Shown in pieces: positions 1-9,376 of a stretch of DNA of 38,628 nt; the first letter of the stretch is position 1, and each line of letters starts with the position of its first letter. Under the pieces are notes generated by a model. The model saw nothing but the letters and a program-made list of their open reading frames with translations. It ran no database searches and was not told the DNA's origin. This stretch comes from Acidimicrobium ferrooxidans DSM 10331 (GTDB lineage Bacteria > Actinomycetota > Acidimicrobiia > Acidimicrobiales > Ilumatobacteraceae): positions 1-38,628 of the forward strand of contig CAMDJX010000005.1 of the NCBI GenBank assembly GCA_945900735.1, given 5' to 3'. The position numbers were made by a program, and so were the translations under genes.

Positions 1-411
1 TTTGAGGTTTTGGGTCGTCAGCCGCTCTTCATCGTTGACGGGGCACACAACCCAGCCGGAGCCGATGTCTGTGCAGAAGTTTTCTTTGACGATTTCAGTC
101 CTGAGGGGAAACGCATTCTCGTTGTAGGAACGTTGAAAGGCCGAGACCCGGAGCAGTTGCTCTCCGCATTACGCGTAGATGAATTTGATGTTGTGATTTG
201 TTGTACGGCACCTACCGCTCGCGGGCTTTCCGCAGGCGAACTTGGGGAGGTGGCTCGCCGAATGGGATGTGATGAAGTTGTGATCTGCGACACCGTCGAT
301 AATGCCTGCGAAAAAGCAATAAACATGGCAACTGAAGAAGATGCGGTCTTGGTTGCGGGCTCGTTGTATGTAGTGGGTAGTGCGCGAACGCTCTTGCGCC
401 GTATCCTGTAG
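1..411 (+). CDS. folC: Folylpolyglutamate synthase / dihydrofolate synthase, C-terminal part (5' truncated by window edge)
   Basis: Frame is open from base 1 (FEVLGRQPLFIVDGAHNPAGADVCAEVF...). The DGAHNPAG motif is typical of the FolC C-terminal domain, and ndk follows as in actinobacteria. Confidence 0.9.
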   Translation, partial: FEVLGRQPLFIVDGAHNPAGADVCAEVFFDDFSPEGKRILVVGTLKGRDPEQLLSALRVDEFDVVICCTAPTARGLSAGELGEVARRMGCDEVVICDTVDNACEKAINMATEEDAVLVAGSLYVVGSARTLLRRIL

Positions 412-413
412 CC

Positions 414-824
414 ATGAGTAATCGCACCCTTGTCCTGTTAAAGCCCGATGCAGTAGAACGCCAACTAGTTGGCGCAATTCTCTCCCGTTTTGAGACGAAG
501 GGTCTCAAGATCGTTGCGCTAGAACTTCGCACCCTCGACGCTGCAATTCTTGAGCGCCACTACGAAGAGCACAAGGGCAAAGGTTTCTACGCCGAGCTCG
601 TTGCATTCATGTCGCGTGGCCCAGTCGCCGCACTTGTTGTGGAAGGCCCGGAAGACACATGGGAAATTATTCGTTCGATGATGGGCGCAACCAACCCACG
701 TGCCGCAGCACCCGGAACCATCCGCGGTGATTACGGAACTTTGTTCACAGAGAATCTTGTACACGGCAGCGACTCTGCAGCATCTGCAGCTCGAGAAATT
801 GGTATTTTCTTCCCTCATTTGTAG
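414..824 (+). CDS. ndk: Nucleoside diphosphate kinase
   Basis: MSNRTLVLLKPDAVERQLVG...GATNPRAAAPGTIRGDYG...NLVHGSDS: Ndk signature including the active-site NLVHGSDS. Confidence 0.97.
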   Translation: MSNRTLVLLKPDAVERQLVGAILSRFETKGLKIVALELRTLDAAILERHYEEHKGKGFYAELVAFMSRGPVAALVVEGPEDTWEIIRSMMGATNPRAAAPGTIRGDYGTLFTENLVHGSDSAASAAREIGIFFPHL

Positions 825-944
825 GCCAGCACTGCGTATCGGTGCAGCCGCCCACTACGGCCAAGGCGCGATCGGTAGGATATGTAGGGCATTTGCTGTG
901 CTCATCTCGGCATGTTGAATTACAAACTCAAGGAGACCAGTTAG

Positions 945-1979
945 ATGGCAGGTGGAGGCTCACTTTCGTTAGGGCGCGATATCGCAATCGACCTGGGCAC
1001 CGCCAACACTCTGGTGTTCGTTAAGGGCGAGGGCGTCGTGTTGAACGAGCCGTCAACCGTTGCTGTAGACAACAAAACCGGCCAATTGGTTGCAGTTGGT
1101 TATGAGGCAAAACGAATGTGGGGCAGGGCTCCGCAAAGTATTCGCCTCGTTCGCCCACTTAAAGACGGTGTGATTGCAGACTTTGATGTCTGCGAGAAGA
1201 TGCTTCGTTTCTTTATTCAAAAAGTGCACACAAGCCGTTGGAACAAACCGCGAATGATTATTTGCGTGCCATCGGAAATTACAGGCGTCGAGCGACGCGC
1301 CGTGCAAGACGCGGCCGAGTTCGCTGGCGCTCGCAGGCCCGTGTACATCATTGAAGAACCAATGGCGGCAGCTATCGGTGCTGGGCTTCCTGTGCACCTG
1401 CCAAGTGCAAACCTCATTGTCGACATCGGTGGTGGAACCACCGAAGTAGCAGTTATCTCTATGGGCGGAATCGTCACTGCTCATTCGGCTCGCGTTGCGG
1501 GCGACGAACTGAACGAAGCGATTCAGGAAATGTTCAGAACCGAGTTTTCACTCGATGTTGGGGAAAACACGGCGGAAGAAGTGAAGTTGCAGCTTGGGTC
1601 TGCCTGGCCACTAGAAGATGAACTTACGGCCGATGTGGGTGGTCGCGACATTGTCACCGGCCTGCCGCGCACACAGGTGGTCACGAGCGAAGAAGTTCGC
1701 GCGGCGCTCGATGCATCTGTAGGAACAATCGTTGAAGCCATCAAGACAACCCTCGAGCGCACGCCACCCGAACTTGCTGCAGACATTATTAGCCATGGTC
1801 TCGTGCTCTCCGGCGGTGGCGCGCTTCTTGCTGGGTTGCCCGAACGCGTTACGCACGAAACCGGCATTCATGCATATCTCGCACCAGAGCCTTTGTATTC
1901 GGTTGTGCTCGGTTGCGGTCTGACGCTTGACAACATCGAAGCGATGAAGGGACTTACGTCGCAGTCCTACTTTGAGTAG
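945..1979 (+). CDS. mreB: Rod shape-determining protein MreB (actin-like)
   Basis: LGRDIAIDLGTANTLVFVKGEGVVLNEPS...VDIGGGTTEVAVIS; AAGGAG ribosome-binding site upstream of the ATG at 945; followed by mreC and mreD. Confidence 0.97.
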   Translation: MAGGGSLSLGRDIAIDLGTANTLVFVKGEGVVLNEPSTVAVDNKTGQLVAVGYEAKRMWGRAPQSIRLVRPLKDGVIADFDVCEKMLRFFIQKVHTSRWNKPRMIICVPSEITGVERRAVQDAAEFAGARRPVYIIEEPMAAAIGAGLPVHLPSANLIVDIGGGTTEVAVISMGGIVTAHSARVAGDELNEAIQEMFRTEFSLDVGENTAEEVKLQLGSAWPLEDELTADVGGRDIVTGLPRTQVVTSEEVRAALDASVGTIVEAIKTTLERTPPELAADIISHGLVLSGGGALLAGLPERVTHETGIHAYLAPEPLYSVVLGCGLTLDNIEAMKGLTSQSYFE

Positions 1980-1997
1980 GCCGGCGAGGGGCAAGTC

Positions 1998-3044
1998 GTG
2001 GCAGTGATTTCACCACAACGTCGCAGAGCCATTGCGCTTTTGGCCTTGACATCAATCATTTTTGTCACGCTCGACTTGCAGCAAAGCGGTTCGACCTCGG
2101 CTGTGCGGACCGTATTCGGTGTTTTGTTCCGACCGGTAGAGGGTGTGGCCAGGGTTGTTACAAGGCCTGTTTCGAATGCGTGGAATGGAATCACCAATTA
2201 CAACGATGTGACTGCCGAGAACAGGTTGCTGCGAGAAAAGATTGCGCAGCAAGAGGGGGCATCTGTCGCCGCCGCTGCGTCTGTGCGCTTGTCTCAAGAA
2301 TTGCTCGCGCTCAATGGTTTACCGACATTGGCTGGCATCAACTCGGTGAGCGCCCAAGTCATTGGAGACTCGCCATCAAACTTTGCTCAGAGCGTTGAAA
2401 TCAACCAAGGAAGTGAGAGCGGCATCAAGGTTGGTATGCCGGTGCTTAACGCCGCAGGTTTAGTTGGCAAAGTGACGAAGGTGTTTCCTAATCGCGCGGT
2501 GATCATGCTGATTACCGACCCCGAGTATGCACTTTCGGTGAAGGTGGTGAATGCGCCAAAGACAACAGCGTCCACTGTTGCAGACCCAGAGGCAGCACCT
2601 ATCGAAACCACTACGACGGCTCCTGTTGCGACCACCAGCAAGATCCCGGGTTTCACCCCTGGTTCAACTGTGCCTACTGCGATGGTCACCGCGCCTAATG
2701 CAACTGTGGCCGTGCCTTCGCTCACAATTCCGGCGGGCAGTTCCTTGGCAGTTCGCGAAACGGGAGTGTTGGAAGGTCGTGGGCCATCACGAACACCGAT
2801 CGTTCGGTTCATCGATACCGAACAGCGGTTTGGTGAGATTCAATTGGGTTCACCGATCGTGTCGGCAGGTGGTTCGCTCAGTCTGGCCCCACCAGACATC
2901 GTTGTTGGAACCGTTACGAGAGTGAACAAGCGCCTTGGCACAGCTGGGCCAGTGTTGGAAATTGGTTTAGTTGCAGACCTCACCAACTTGTCGTTCGTGC
3001 GCATTTTGTTGTACCAGCCGATCACGGAGCAAAAAGCACCATGA
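1998..3044 (+). CDS. mreC: Rod shape-determining protein MreC
   Basis: N-terminal TM, coiled coil (ENRLLREKIAQQE), MreC beta domain (VIGDSPSNFAQSVEINQGSESGIKVGMPVLNAAGLVGKVTKV); GTG start with GAGGGG upstream. Confidence 0.93.
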   Translation: MAVISPQRRRAIALLALTSIIFVTLDLQQSGSTSAVRTVFGVLFRPVEGVARVVTRPVSNAWNGITNYNDVTAENRLLREKIAQQEGASVAAAASVRLSQELLALNGLPTLAGINSVSAQVIGDSPSNFAQSVEINQGSESGIKVGMPVLNAAGLVGKVTKVFPNRAVIMLITDPEYALSVKVVNAPKTTASTVADPEAAPIETTTTAPVATTSKIPGFTPGSTVPTAMVTAPNATVAVPSLTIPAGSSLAVRETGVLEGRGPSRTPIVRFIDTEQRFGEIQLGSPIVSAGGSLSLAPPDIVVGTVTRVNKRLGTAGPVLEIGLVADLTNLSFVRILLYQPITEQKAP

Positions 3045-3559
3045 GCATTCGGTTTCTACGCATCATGGCCAGCAGGTGGACGCGGCTCGTGTTAGTCGGG
3101 CTCATTTTTTTGGGTATTCAAACAACGATTTTGAGTGAGATGCGACCATTCGGAGTAATGGTGCAACTGATGTTGCTGATTGGGGTGACTGCTGGCGCAA
3201 TCTATGGGCCCGAGGTTGGGGCACTTTCTGGTCTCATTATTGGGTTGATGTATGACTGCGTGTTAACCACGCCTCTTGGGCTCGCAGCGTTGGTCTTAGG
3301 TGGTGTGGGTTTTGGGGCGGGTCTGCTGCCATTTTTTGTCCGCGACCCAAGCTGGTGGAATCGTGCAATCGCCATTGCACTGTTCAGCGCAGTTGGAGAG
3401 ATCTTGTTCCCAGTTGCTCAAGGAATGACCGGCATTGGCGGTTGGGTTCAGCCGCGCATGTTTGTTGTTGCACTTGTCGTTGCTCTGATCAACTTGTTTC
3501 TTGCACCGGTTGTCATGCCCCTGATTCGCTGGACGCTCAAGCAATCGATGATCGGTTAA
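3041..3559 (+). CDS. mreD: Rod shape-determining protein MreD
   Basis: 172-aa hydrophobic multi-TM protein overlapping the mreC stop by ATGA; position between mreC and PBP2. Confidence 0.88.
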   Translation: MSIRFLRIMASRWTRLVLVGLIFLGIQTTILSEMRPFGVMVQLMLLIGVTAGAIYGPEVGALSGLIIGLMYDCVLTTPLGLAALVLGGVGFGAGLLPFFVRDPSWWNRAIAIALFSAVGEILFPVAQGMTGIGGWVQPRMFVVALVVALINLFLAPVVMPLIRWTLKQSMIG

Positions 3560-3565
3560 ACACTG

Positions 3566-5737
3566 ATGACAGCCAACAATCAGTCCAAGCGCTTATTGTC
3601 GCTCGCGATCACGGCGGTCGTACTAATGACTGGCCTATCTACGCGTATGTGGTTTCTGCAGGCGGTGAAGGCCGAAGAGAACGAAGAGATCGTTGTTGCA
3701 GTGCGCACCCGAACTATCCGCTTGCTGCCAGAACGTGGTCGAATCATCGACGCGAAAGGGCGAGTGATCGCCGACAACAAGCGCATCTTGACTGCAACGA
3801 TCGACCGCGAAGTAATTAAGGATCCGGAAGATCGATTGGAGATGTTCCGACGACTTTCAGGCCCGCTGCAAATGCCTGTCGAGACGCTGTTTAAGCGATA
3901 CGAAGACAAGCGATTTGGGCCGCTCGAGGCGTTGCCGCTGAAAGAGGACATCTCTGAAGAGGTGGCACTGTTCCTTCGCGAGCGATCCGAGGATTATCCG
4001 GGTTTGTATGTTCGTGAAGAGTGGAAGCGCAATTACCCCTACGGTGCAATCGGCAGTCACGTCATTGGTTATATGGGCGCCATTTCCGAAAAGAATCTTG
4101 CCTACTACCGCTCGATTGACTACGACCCGAATGAACGCGTTGGCGGATACGGCCTGGAGCAGTCCTACGAACAAATTCTTCGCGGCACTCCTGGTTACGT
4201 GCGATACGAAGTAAATGCGCAAGGAAAACTGCTGCGTTTGATCGAGCGCGTAGAGCCGATCATTGGTAACGATCTTGAGTTGTCGCTGGACATAACGATT
4301 CAACAGTTCGCAGAGCAAGCGTTGGAGACTCAGTTGGTTCTGCGCCGCCGCGTAGAGGCCGGCAACATTCGCCTCGAAGATGGCACGATCGACCCGCTCT
4401 TTCCCGACCCAGTTCTGTACAAGGCGCCGGCTGGCTCGGTGGTGTTGTTGAACCACGACACAGGCCAAGTAATTGCCATGGCCTCCTATCCGCGTTTCGA
4501 TTCGCGATGGTTTAACGCAGGAATAACGAAGGAAAAGTTTGCAGAAATTTTTCCACAAACAGAAGACCCCGACTTGTCGATACTCGTCAATCGGGCTGTT
4601 TCGGGTCGATACAACTTGGGCTCTTCATTCAAACCGTTTATTGCTTACGCAGCCCTCAACTCCGGTCAGTTACCGGGCGGATCATCCTATGTCTATGACG
4701 ACAACGGGACGTACACACTTGAAAGCATTCCCAAAGATCGTTGCCAAGACGGCGTTAAATGTGTTTTCCGTAATGCGGTTTGTCGATCGACCGGCGCCCC
4801 TTGCAGATACGGACCAGTTGCGGTCGACGATGCGCTCGCTGTATCAAGCGACTCGTTCTTTTACAAGATCGGTGAACAGATTTTGACAGAACGTGGGTAC
4901 AAGCCAATTCTGGAAGAACAGGTTCGGCTATTTGGTTTTGGTTCGCCGACAAACATTGATTTGCCATACGAGTACGCGGGCACGATCCCAAGTAAGGCCT
5001 TGAAGAAACGAATGGCAGATATTGGCGCAATTTCAAAAGAATCTGGCAAGGCTTACTACGTCGGCGATCAGATCTTGTTTTCTATTGGCCAAGGTTTGCT
5101 CTCTGCAACCCCGATTCAAGTGGCAAGTGCGTATGGGGTGTTGGGTAGCGGCGGCAAAGTGTTGCAACCCCACTTGGTAAAAACGGTTCTAGAGCCTGGC
5201 ACTCCAGACAGCTCACCAGGCATTGCCAACATGTCGCAATCGTCGGTAGTCGAGCGGTTCGATGCTCGCGAACCAATTAGAACTCTCGACATGTCGGGAG
5301 ATCGGTTGAAACCGATTGTCGATGGTCTCGCCCGTGTGATTACGGGCCCTGGCGTGAACTATGGGACGTACCATAAGACAACGGGGGAGCTGTTGTTTAA
5401 GGGCTACCCGTATGGCGTGCTTCCCATTGCCGGCAAAACCGGAACGGCCCAGGGGCTTGGCAACTTGCCTTGGAACGACTCGTCTGCTTTTGGTGCTTTC
5501 AGCCTCGACCCAAACCAGCCTTATTCGGCATTCGCTTATCTGGAGAAAGCTGGTTACGGCTCTCAGGCTGCAGCGCCCGTAGTGAAATGCATTTTCATGG
5601 CGATGTCTGGGAAGTACAAAGTTGATCCAGTTGTGGCAGCGGACCCACTGAATATCAATAGCAGCGTTGCTGCACCGCCGTCGTATTTGCGCAACCCAAC
5701 ATGTTTGTCGGGTGGCCGATCGGATAATCGCGACTAA
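3566..5737 (+). CDS. mrdA: Penicillin-binding protein 2 (elongasome transpeptidase)
   Basis: GSSFKPF (SxxK), SSDSFFYKIGE, GKTGTAQ motifs; N-terminal TM; rodA follows immediately. Confidence 0.94.
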   Translation: MTANNQSKRLLSLAITAVVLMTGLSTRMWFLQAVKAEENEEIVVAVRTRTIRLLPERGRIIDAKGRVIADNKRILTATIDREVIKDPEDRLEMFRRLSGPLQMPVETLFKRYEDKRFGPLEALPLKEDISEEVALFLRERSEDYPGLYVREEWKRNYPYGAIGSHVIGYMGAISEKNLAYYRSIDYDPNERVGGYGLEQSYEQILRGTPGYVRYEVNAQGKLLRLIERVEPIIGNDLELSLDITIQQFAEQALETQLVLRRRVEAGNIRLEDGTIDPLFPDPVLYKAPAGSVVLLNHDTGQVIAMASYPRFDSRWFNAGITKEKFAEIFPQTEDPDLSILVNRAVSGRYNLGSSFKPFIAYAALNSGQLPGGSSYVYDDNGTYTLESIPKDRCQDGVKCVFRNAVCRSTGAPCRYGPVAVDDALAVSSDSFFYKIGEQILTERGYKPILEEQVRLFGFGSPTNIDLPYEYAGTIPSKALKKRMADIGAISKESGKAYYVGDQILFSIGQGLLSATPIQVASAYGVLGSGGKVLQPHLVKTVLEPGTPDSSPGIANMSQSSVVERFDAREPIRTLDMSGDRLKPIVDGLARVITGPGVNYGTYHKTTGELLFKGYPYGVLPIAGKTGTAQGLGNLPWNDSSAFGAFSLDPNQPYSAFAYLEKAGYGSQAAAPVVKCIFMAMSGKYKVDPVVAADPLNINSSVAAPPSYLRNPTCLSGGRSDNRD

Positions 5738-6921
5738 TGAAAACCACAGATTTTTTACTGCGTGCATTTAAAAAACCCCGCACCGCTAATGCAGGGCTGA
5801 ACAATAGTTATGCCGACCCAGTTCGCAACATCGACTGGATTTTGATGGCGGCGATGGCTGCGCAGGCCGTGATCGGTTTGTTCACGGTTTTTTCTGCAAC
5901 CCATTTGCGCCTTATTGATCAGCGCTTCGATCCTTATGTGTATACGCAACGACAGGTGTTGTTTGTTATTGCGGGAATCGCCGTTCTTTCAACCGTCATG
6001 GCACTTGGTCACGACTGGTTCCGTACACAAAGCGGAGTGTTGTACGGCGGTGTCATTGTTCTGTTGATTCTGGTGCTTGCAACTGGTGCTGTAACTGGTG
6101 GCGCACGACTGGCATTCGACTTGGGCCCGATTTCACTTCAGCCAGCCGAGTTTGCAAAGCCGCTGATTTTGGTATTGATCGCTAGCTATCTCAGCGAATC
6201 TGCCATTGACGGAATTGATTGGCATCAGTTTGTGATGACTCTGTACATGGTGTTAGCACCGTGTGCGCTGATTTTGTTACAGCCAGACCTTGGCTCCGCA
6301 TCGGTTATCTTGGCTGGCGTTGCGGGTGTGTTGTACGTAGGACAAGCACGGCGAAGATACTTGCTGCTTATCGCGGCAATGTCCGTCGGGTCTGTTGCGG
6401 CATCGATTGTTGCAGTGCCAAGCCTTCGCTATCAGTTGCGTCGATTTGATGCGTGGTTTAATCAAAACTCGTTCGACAAAGATTTGGAACAAATCGTGTT
6501 GCAAGTGCGATTTGCTAAACGTGCAGTATCGACCGGGGGAGTCTTTGGAAAGGGCTATCTCAACGGTCCCCTCACCAACGGAAAGTACATTCCAGTGCAA
6601 TTCACCGACTTTCCTTTTTCTGCCATCGGCGAACAATTCGGGATGATCGGTGGCGGTGTGGTGATCGCCCTCTTTTGCGTCATCTTGTGGCGAATCTGGC
6701 GCATCGCGCGGATGGCCCGAGACCGATACGGATTCTTTTTGGCTACTGGTGTCTTCACCATGGTGGTGTGGCAGGTCTTCCAAAACATTGGCATGACGTT
6801 GGGGGTCACCCCAGTGAGCGGCCTTCCTTTGCCCTTCATTTCCTATGGGGGCTCTCATCTGGTGTCTACCGCGGTGCTGTTTGGGCTGGTGCAGAGCATC
6901 CATATGCGCCGTCTGCAATAA
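5737..6921 (+). CDS. rodA: SEDS glycosyltransferase RodA
   Basis: GGARLAFDLGPISLQPAEFAKPLILV...QPDLGSASV...VTPVSGLPLPFISYGGS: SEDS family motifs. Confidence 0.95.
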   Translation: MKTTDFLLRAFKKPRTANAGLNNSYADPVRNIDWILMAAMAAQAVIGLFTVFSATHLRLIDQRFDPYVYTQRQVLFVIAGIAVLSTVMALGHDWFRTQSGVLYGGVIVLLILVLATGAVTGGARLAFDLGPISLQPAEFAKPLILVLIASYLSESAIDGIDWHQFVMTLYMVLAPCALILLQPDLGSASVILAGVAGVLYVGQARRRYLLLIAAMSVGSVAASIVAVPSLRYQLRRFDAWFNQNSFDKDLEQIVLQVRFAKRAVSTGGVFGKGYLNGPLTNGKYIPVQFTDFPFSAIGEQFGMIGGGVVIALFCVILWRIWRIARMARDRYGFFLATGVFTMVVWQVFQNIGMTLGVTPVSGLPLPFISYGGSHLVSTAVLFGLVQSIHMRRLQ

Positions 6922-6955
6922 GGGCCTACGTAAATTCTGCCTAGAAAGCCGAGTT

Positions 6956-7121
6956 CCGCCGCGGGCGGGGGGATATCCTGACTGACAGGAAGGGCATTGG
7001 GCCCCTCCAAAGGTCGTACACGCGATAGCGATTCGGGCGATAGGGAAACCTATGGCCGGTAGCGCTGGACCGCGACGATAGTGCGTGTGGTGGGCATCGT
7101 TGCCGCCTCGGATGCGCTATC
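6956..7121 (+). ncRNA. Candidate structured 5' leader of the RNase E/G gene (may also contain the rodA terminator)
   Basis: Hand-found stems: CCGCC/GGCGG (6956-6960/6964-6968); TCCTG-ACTGA-CAGGA (6976-6990); GGGC/GCCC (6992-6995/7001-7004); ATAGG-GAAA-CCTAT GNRA hairpin (7040-7053) extended by GGC/GCC; long-range GATAGCG/CGCTATC (7024-7030/7115-7121). Confidence 0.45.
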
Positions 7122-7145
7122 CAAGTAAGGAAACGAGCAAGCAAC

Positions 7146-8975
7146 ATGAGTGAGATGAGCGCAGGGGCTTCTGTCCCCGAGCAGCCAAAAGGCACGACGT
7201 CGGGCGAACCGCAAAATGGCGCCCAGGTTCCTGGCGGCCCGAAGAAGCGCCGCCGCGGTCGCCGCGGTGGACGTAACCGCAACCGCACACGCACGGGTGG
7301 CACCAACCCGGCAGCACCTGCAAACGATTCGGTGCAGGCTGCACCCCGCGTGGCAAGGGCACCAAGGCCAGCAACTTCCGAGGTGGAGCTTCCCGATCCT
7401 CCCCAAGAAGGCAAGATGGCAAGCCCCGAGGCAGTCAATGACGCGCTTGTACGCAAGCCTCAAATCGGTGACACCCGCCCGGCTCCTGCTTCTGCACTTG
7501 CCAAACCGGTCGTCGGCGCTGCAAATGGCCAGCGAAACGAAGGTTCTGAAGAAAAGCCACGGAGCAAGAACCGCCGCGGCGGCAAACGAGGCGGACGCAA
7601 TCGCCGAGGCCGAACACCGCGAAGTGAAGATGCGTCGAACGTCGTTGTCGGTACCGACGCCGAATTGATCGAACGCCGACGCGGCAAGGAGCGCAACGGA
7701 AAAGCTGTTGGTCGCTACCTCATGTGCGTGCAAGTGAGCGGCGATTTAACGCAGGTCGCTGTGCTCGAAGGTCGCAGTCTTATCGAGCATTATGTTTCGC
7801 GCCCCGCCGATGATGATTTGCAGATTCACGGCAACATTTACCTAGGCCGAGTACAAAATGTTTTGCCGGGTATGGAAGCGGCATTCGTCGATATCGGAAC
7901 GCAGAAGAATGCCGTTCTGTATCGAGGCGACGTGCAGTTTGACAAGGAAGACGTTGTCGAGCAGGGCCCAGACCCACGTATTGAGCAGGTGTTAAAAGCG
8001 CGGCAAATGATTTTGTGCCAAGTTACGAAGAACCCCATCGGCGCAAAGGGTGGCCGCCTGACACAAGAAGTTTCACTTCCTGGTCGATTCGTTGTGCTCA
8101 TCCCGGATTCGCGCACGTACGGAATTTCTAAACGACTTCCAGAAGGCGAGCGTCGACGCTTGCGCGGCATCCTCGACCGCATTAAGCCCGAGCAGCACGG
8201 AATTATTGTTCGAACTGCTGCAGAGAACGCAACCGAGCACGAACTCACCACCGACCTCACGCGACTAATCGAGCAGTGGGACCTCATTCGCAAACAAGCA
8301 GAAAAAGCCTCAACGCCATCACTGTTGTACCGCGAACCACCATTGGCAGTGCGCGTGATTCGTGAAGAATTCAGCAGCGACTATCGCGGCATTGTCATTG
8401 ACGATCCCCAGTTGTTTGCCGAGGTTCGCGATTACATCTCCGCATTCAACCCAGAATTCGCGGATCGTGTCGAGCTATTTGACGCCGCCAAAGAAGGCCT
8501 GCCATTGTTCGAGCAGTATCGCGTACACGAGCAGTTGCGTAAAGCGCTTGATAAAAAGGTTTGGCTACCAAGCGGTGGTTCGCTGATCATCGAGCACACC
8601 GAAGCGCTCAGCGTTATCGACGTGAACACTGGCAAGAACGTCGGAAAGTCGAATCTTGAAGAGACCGTATTCCACAACAATCTTGAGGCCGCCGAGGAAA
8701 TTGCACGTCAGTTGCGGCTCCGGGATATTGGCGGAATCATCGTCATCGACTTCATCGACATGGAGATTCGTGAGAATCGTCGCAAAGTACTTGAAGCCTT
8801 CAAGAGTGCACTTTCGCGAGACAAGACGCGCACCCAGGTTTTCGATATTTCCGAACTTGGTCTGGTCGAAATGACTCGCAAACGCATAGGCGAGGGCTTA
8901 TTGACGAATTTTGCAGAGGCCTGTGCGGCATGTGAGGGCCGTGGAGTGCTCATCGACATGTCGATGCTTGATTAA
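7146..8975 (+). CDS. rne: Ribonuclease E/G family endoribonuclease with N-terminal Arg/Gly-rich extension
   Basis: YLGRVQNVLPGMEAAFVDIGTQKNAVLY (S1-like), SVIDVNTGKNVGKSNLEETVFHNNLEAAEEIARQLRLRDIGGIIVIDFIDM (DNase I-like subdomain); upstream of rplU/rpmA. Confidence 0.95.
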   Translation: MSEMSAGASVPEQPKGTTSGEPQNGAQVPGGPKKRRRGRRGGRNRNRTRTGGTNPAAPANDSVQAAPRVARAPRPATSEVELPDPPQEGKMASPEAVNDALVRKPQIGDTRPAPASALAKPVVGAANGQRNEGSEEKPRSKNRRGGKRGGRNRRGRTPRSEDASNVVVGTDAELIERRRGKERNGKAVGRYLMCVQVSGDLTQVAVLEGRSLIEHYVSRPADDDLQIHGNIYLGRVQNVLPGMEAAFVDIGTQKNAVLYRGDVQFDKEDVVEQGPDPRIEQVLKARQMILCQVTKNPIGAKGGRLTQEVSLPGRFVVLIPDSRTYGISKRLPEGERRRLRGILDRIKPEQHGIIVRTAAENATEHELTTDLTRLIEQWDLIRKQAEKASTPSLLYREPPLAVRVIREEFSSDYRGIVIDDPQLFAEVRDYISAFNPEFADRVELFDAAKEGLPLFEQYRVHEQLRKALDKKVWLPSGGSLIIEHTEALSVIDVNTGKNVGKSNLEETVFHNNLEAAEEIARQLRLRDIGGIIVIDFIDMEIRENRRKVLEAFKSALSRDKTRTQVFDISELGLVEMTRKRIGEGLLTNFAEACAACEGRGVLIDMSMLD

Positions 8976-9060
8976 GAAGGATTTCCAGAAAAATCAATAA
9001 CAACTTGTCGTTTGACTGGTTGGAGAGCCCATGTGGCGAAGGGTAGAGTAAGGACTCGTT

Positions 9061-9372
9061 ATGTACGCAGTAATCGCAACCGGAGGCAAGCAAGAAAAAG
9101 TCGCCCAGGGCCAACAGGTCCAGGTCGAACTTCTTGGCGCCCAAGAAGGCACCGTGGTGAAGTTCACCCCAGTGCTACTCGTCGACGGAACAACCGTCCT
9201 TTCAACGCCAGCAGAATTGGCGAAGGCAACAGTTACTGCAACCATTATTGGTCAGGCTGCAGGCCCAAAGATCGACGGTTTCACATACAAGCGTCGTACC
9301 AACCAGCGTCGTCGTTTCGGACACCGCCAAAAGTATTCGGTGATTGAAATCACCAGCATCGCGAAAGGCTGA
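9061..9372 (+). CDS. rplU: 50S ribosomal protein L21
   Basis: [23 protein letters not shown]...[24 protein letters not shown]. Confidence 0.97.
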   Translation: MYAVIATGGKQEKVAQGQQVQVELLGAQEGTVVKFTPVLLVDGTTVLSTPAELAKATVTATIIGQAAGPKIDGFTYKRRTNQRRRFGHRQKYSVIEITSIAKG

Positions 9373-9376
9373 TCTC

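Noticed and set aside
1053-1484. 143-aa minus-strand ORF opposite mreB (and many similar antisense ORFs across the window)
   Set aside because: Shadow ORFs in a frame complementary to strongly recognisable genes; no ribosome-binding site or family resemblance. Typical of high-coding-density, moderately GC-rich DNA.
3857-4558. 233-aa minus-strand ORF opposite PBP2
   Set aside because: Antisense shadow of the PBP2 catalytic gene; no recognisable protein features.
9012-9048. TTGACT...TAGAGT as an rplU promoter
   Set aside because: Spacing is about 25 bp, too long for a standard sigma70 promoter; no other convincing element seen in the 85-bp gap.
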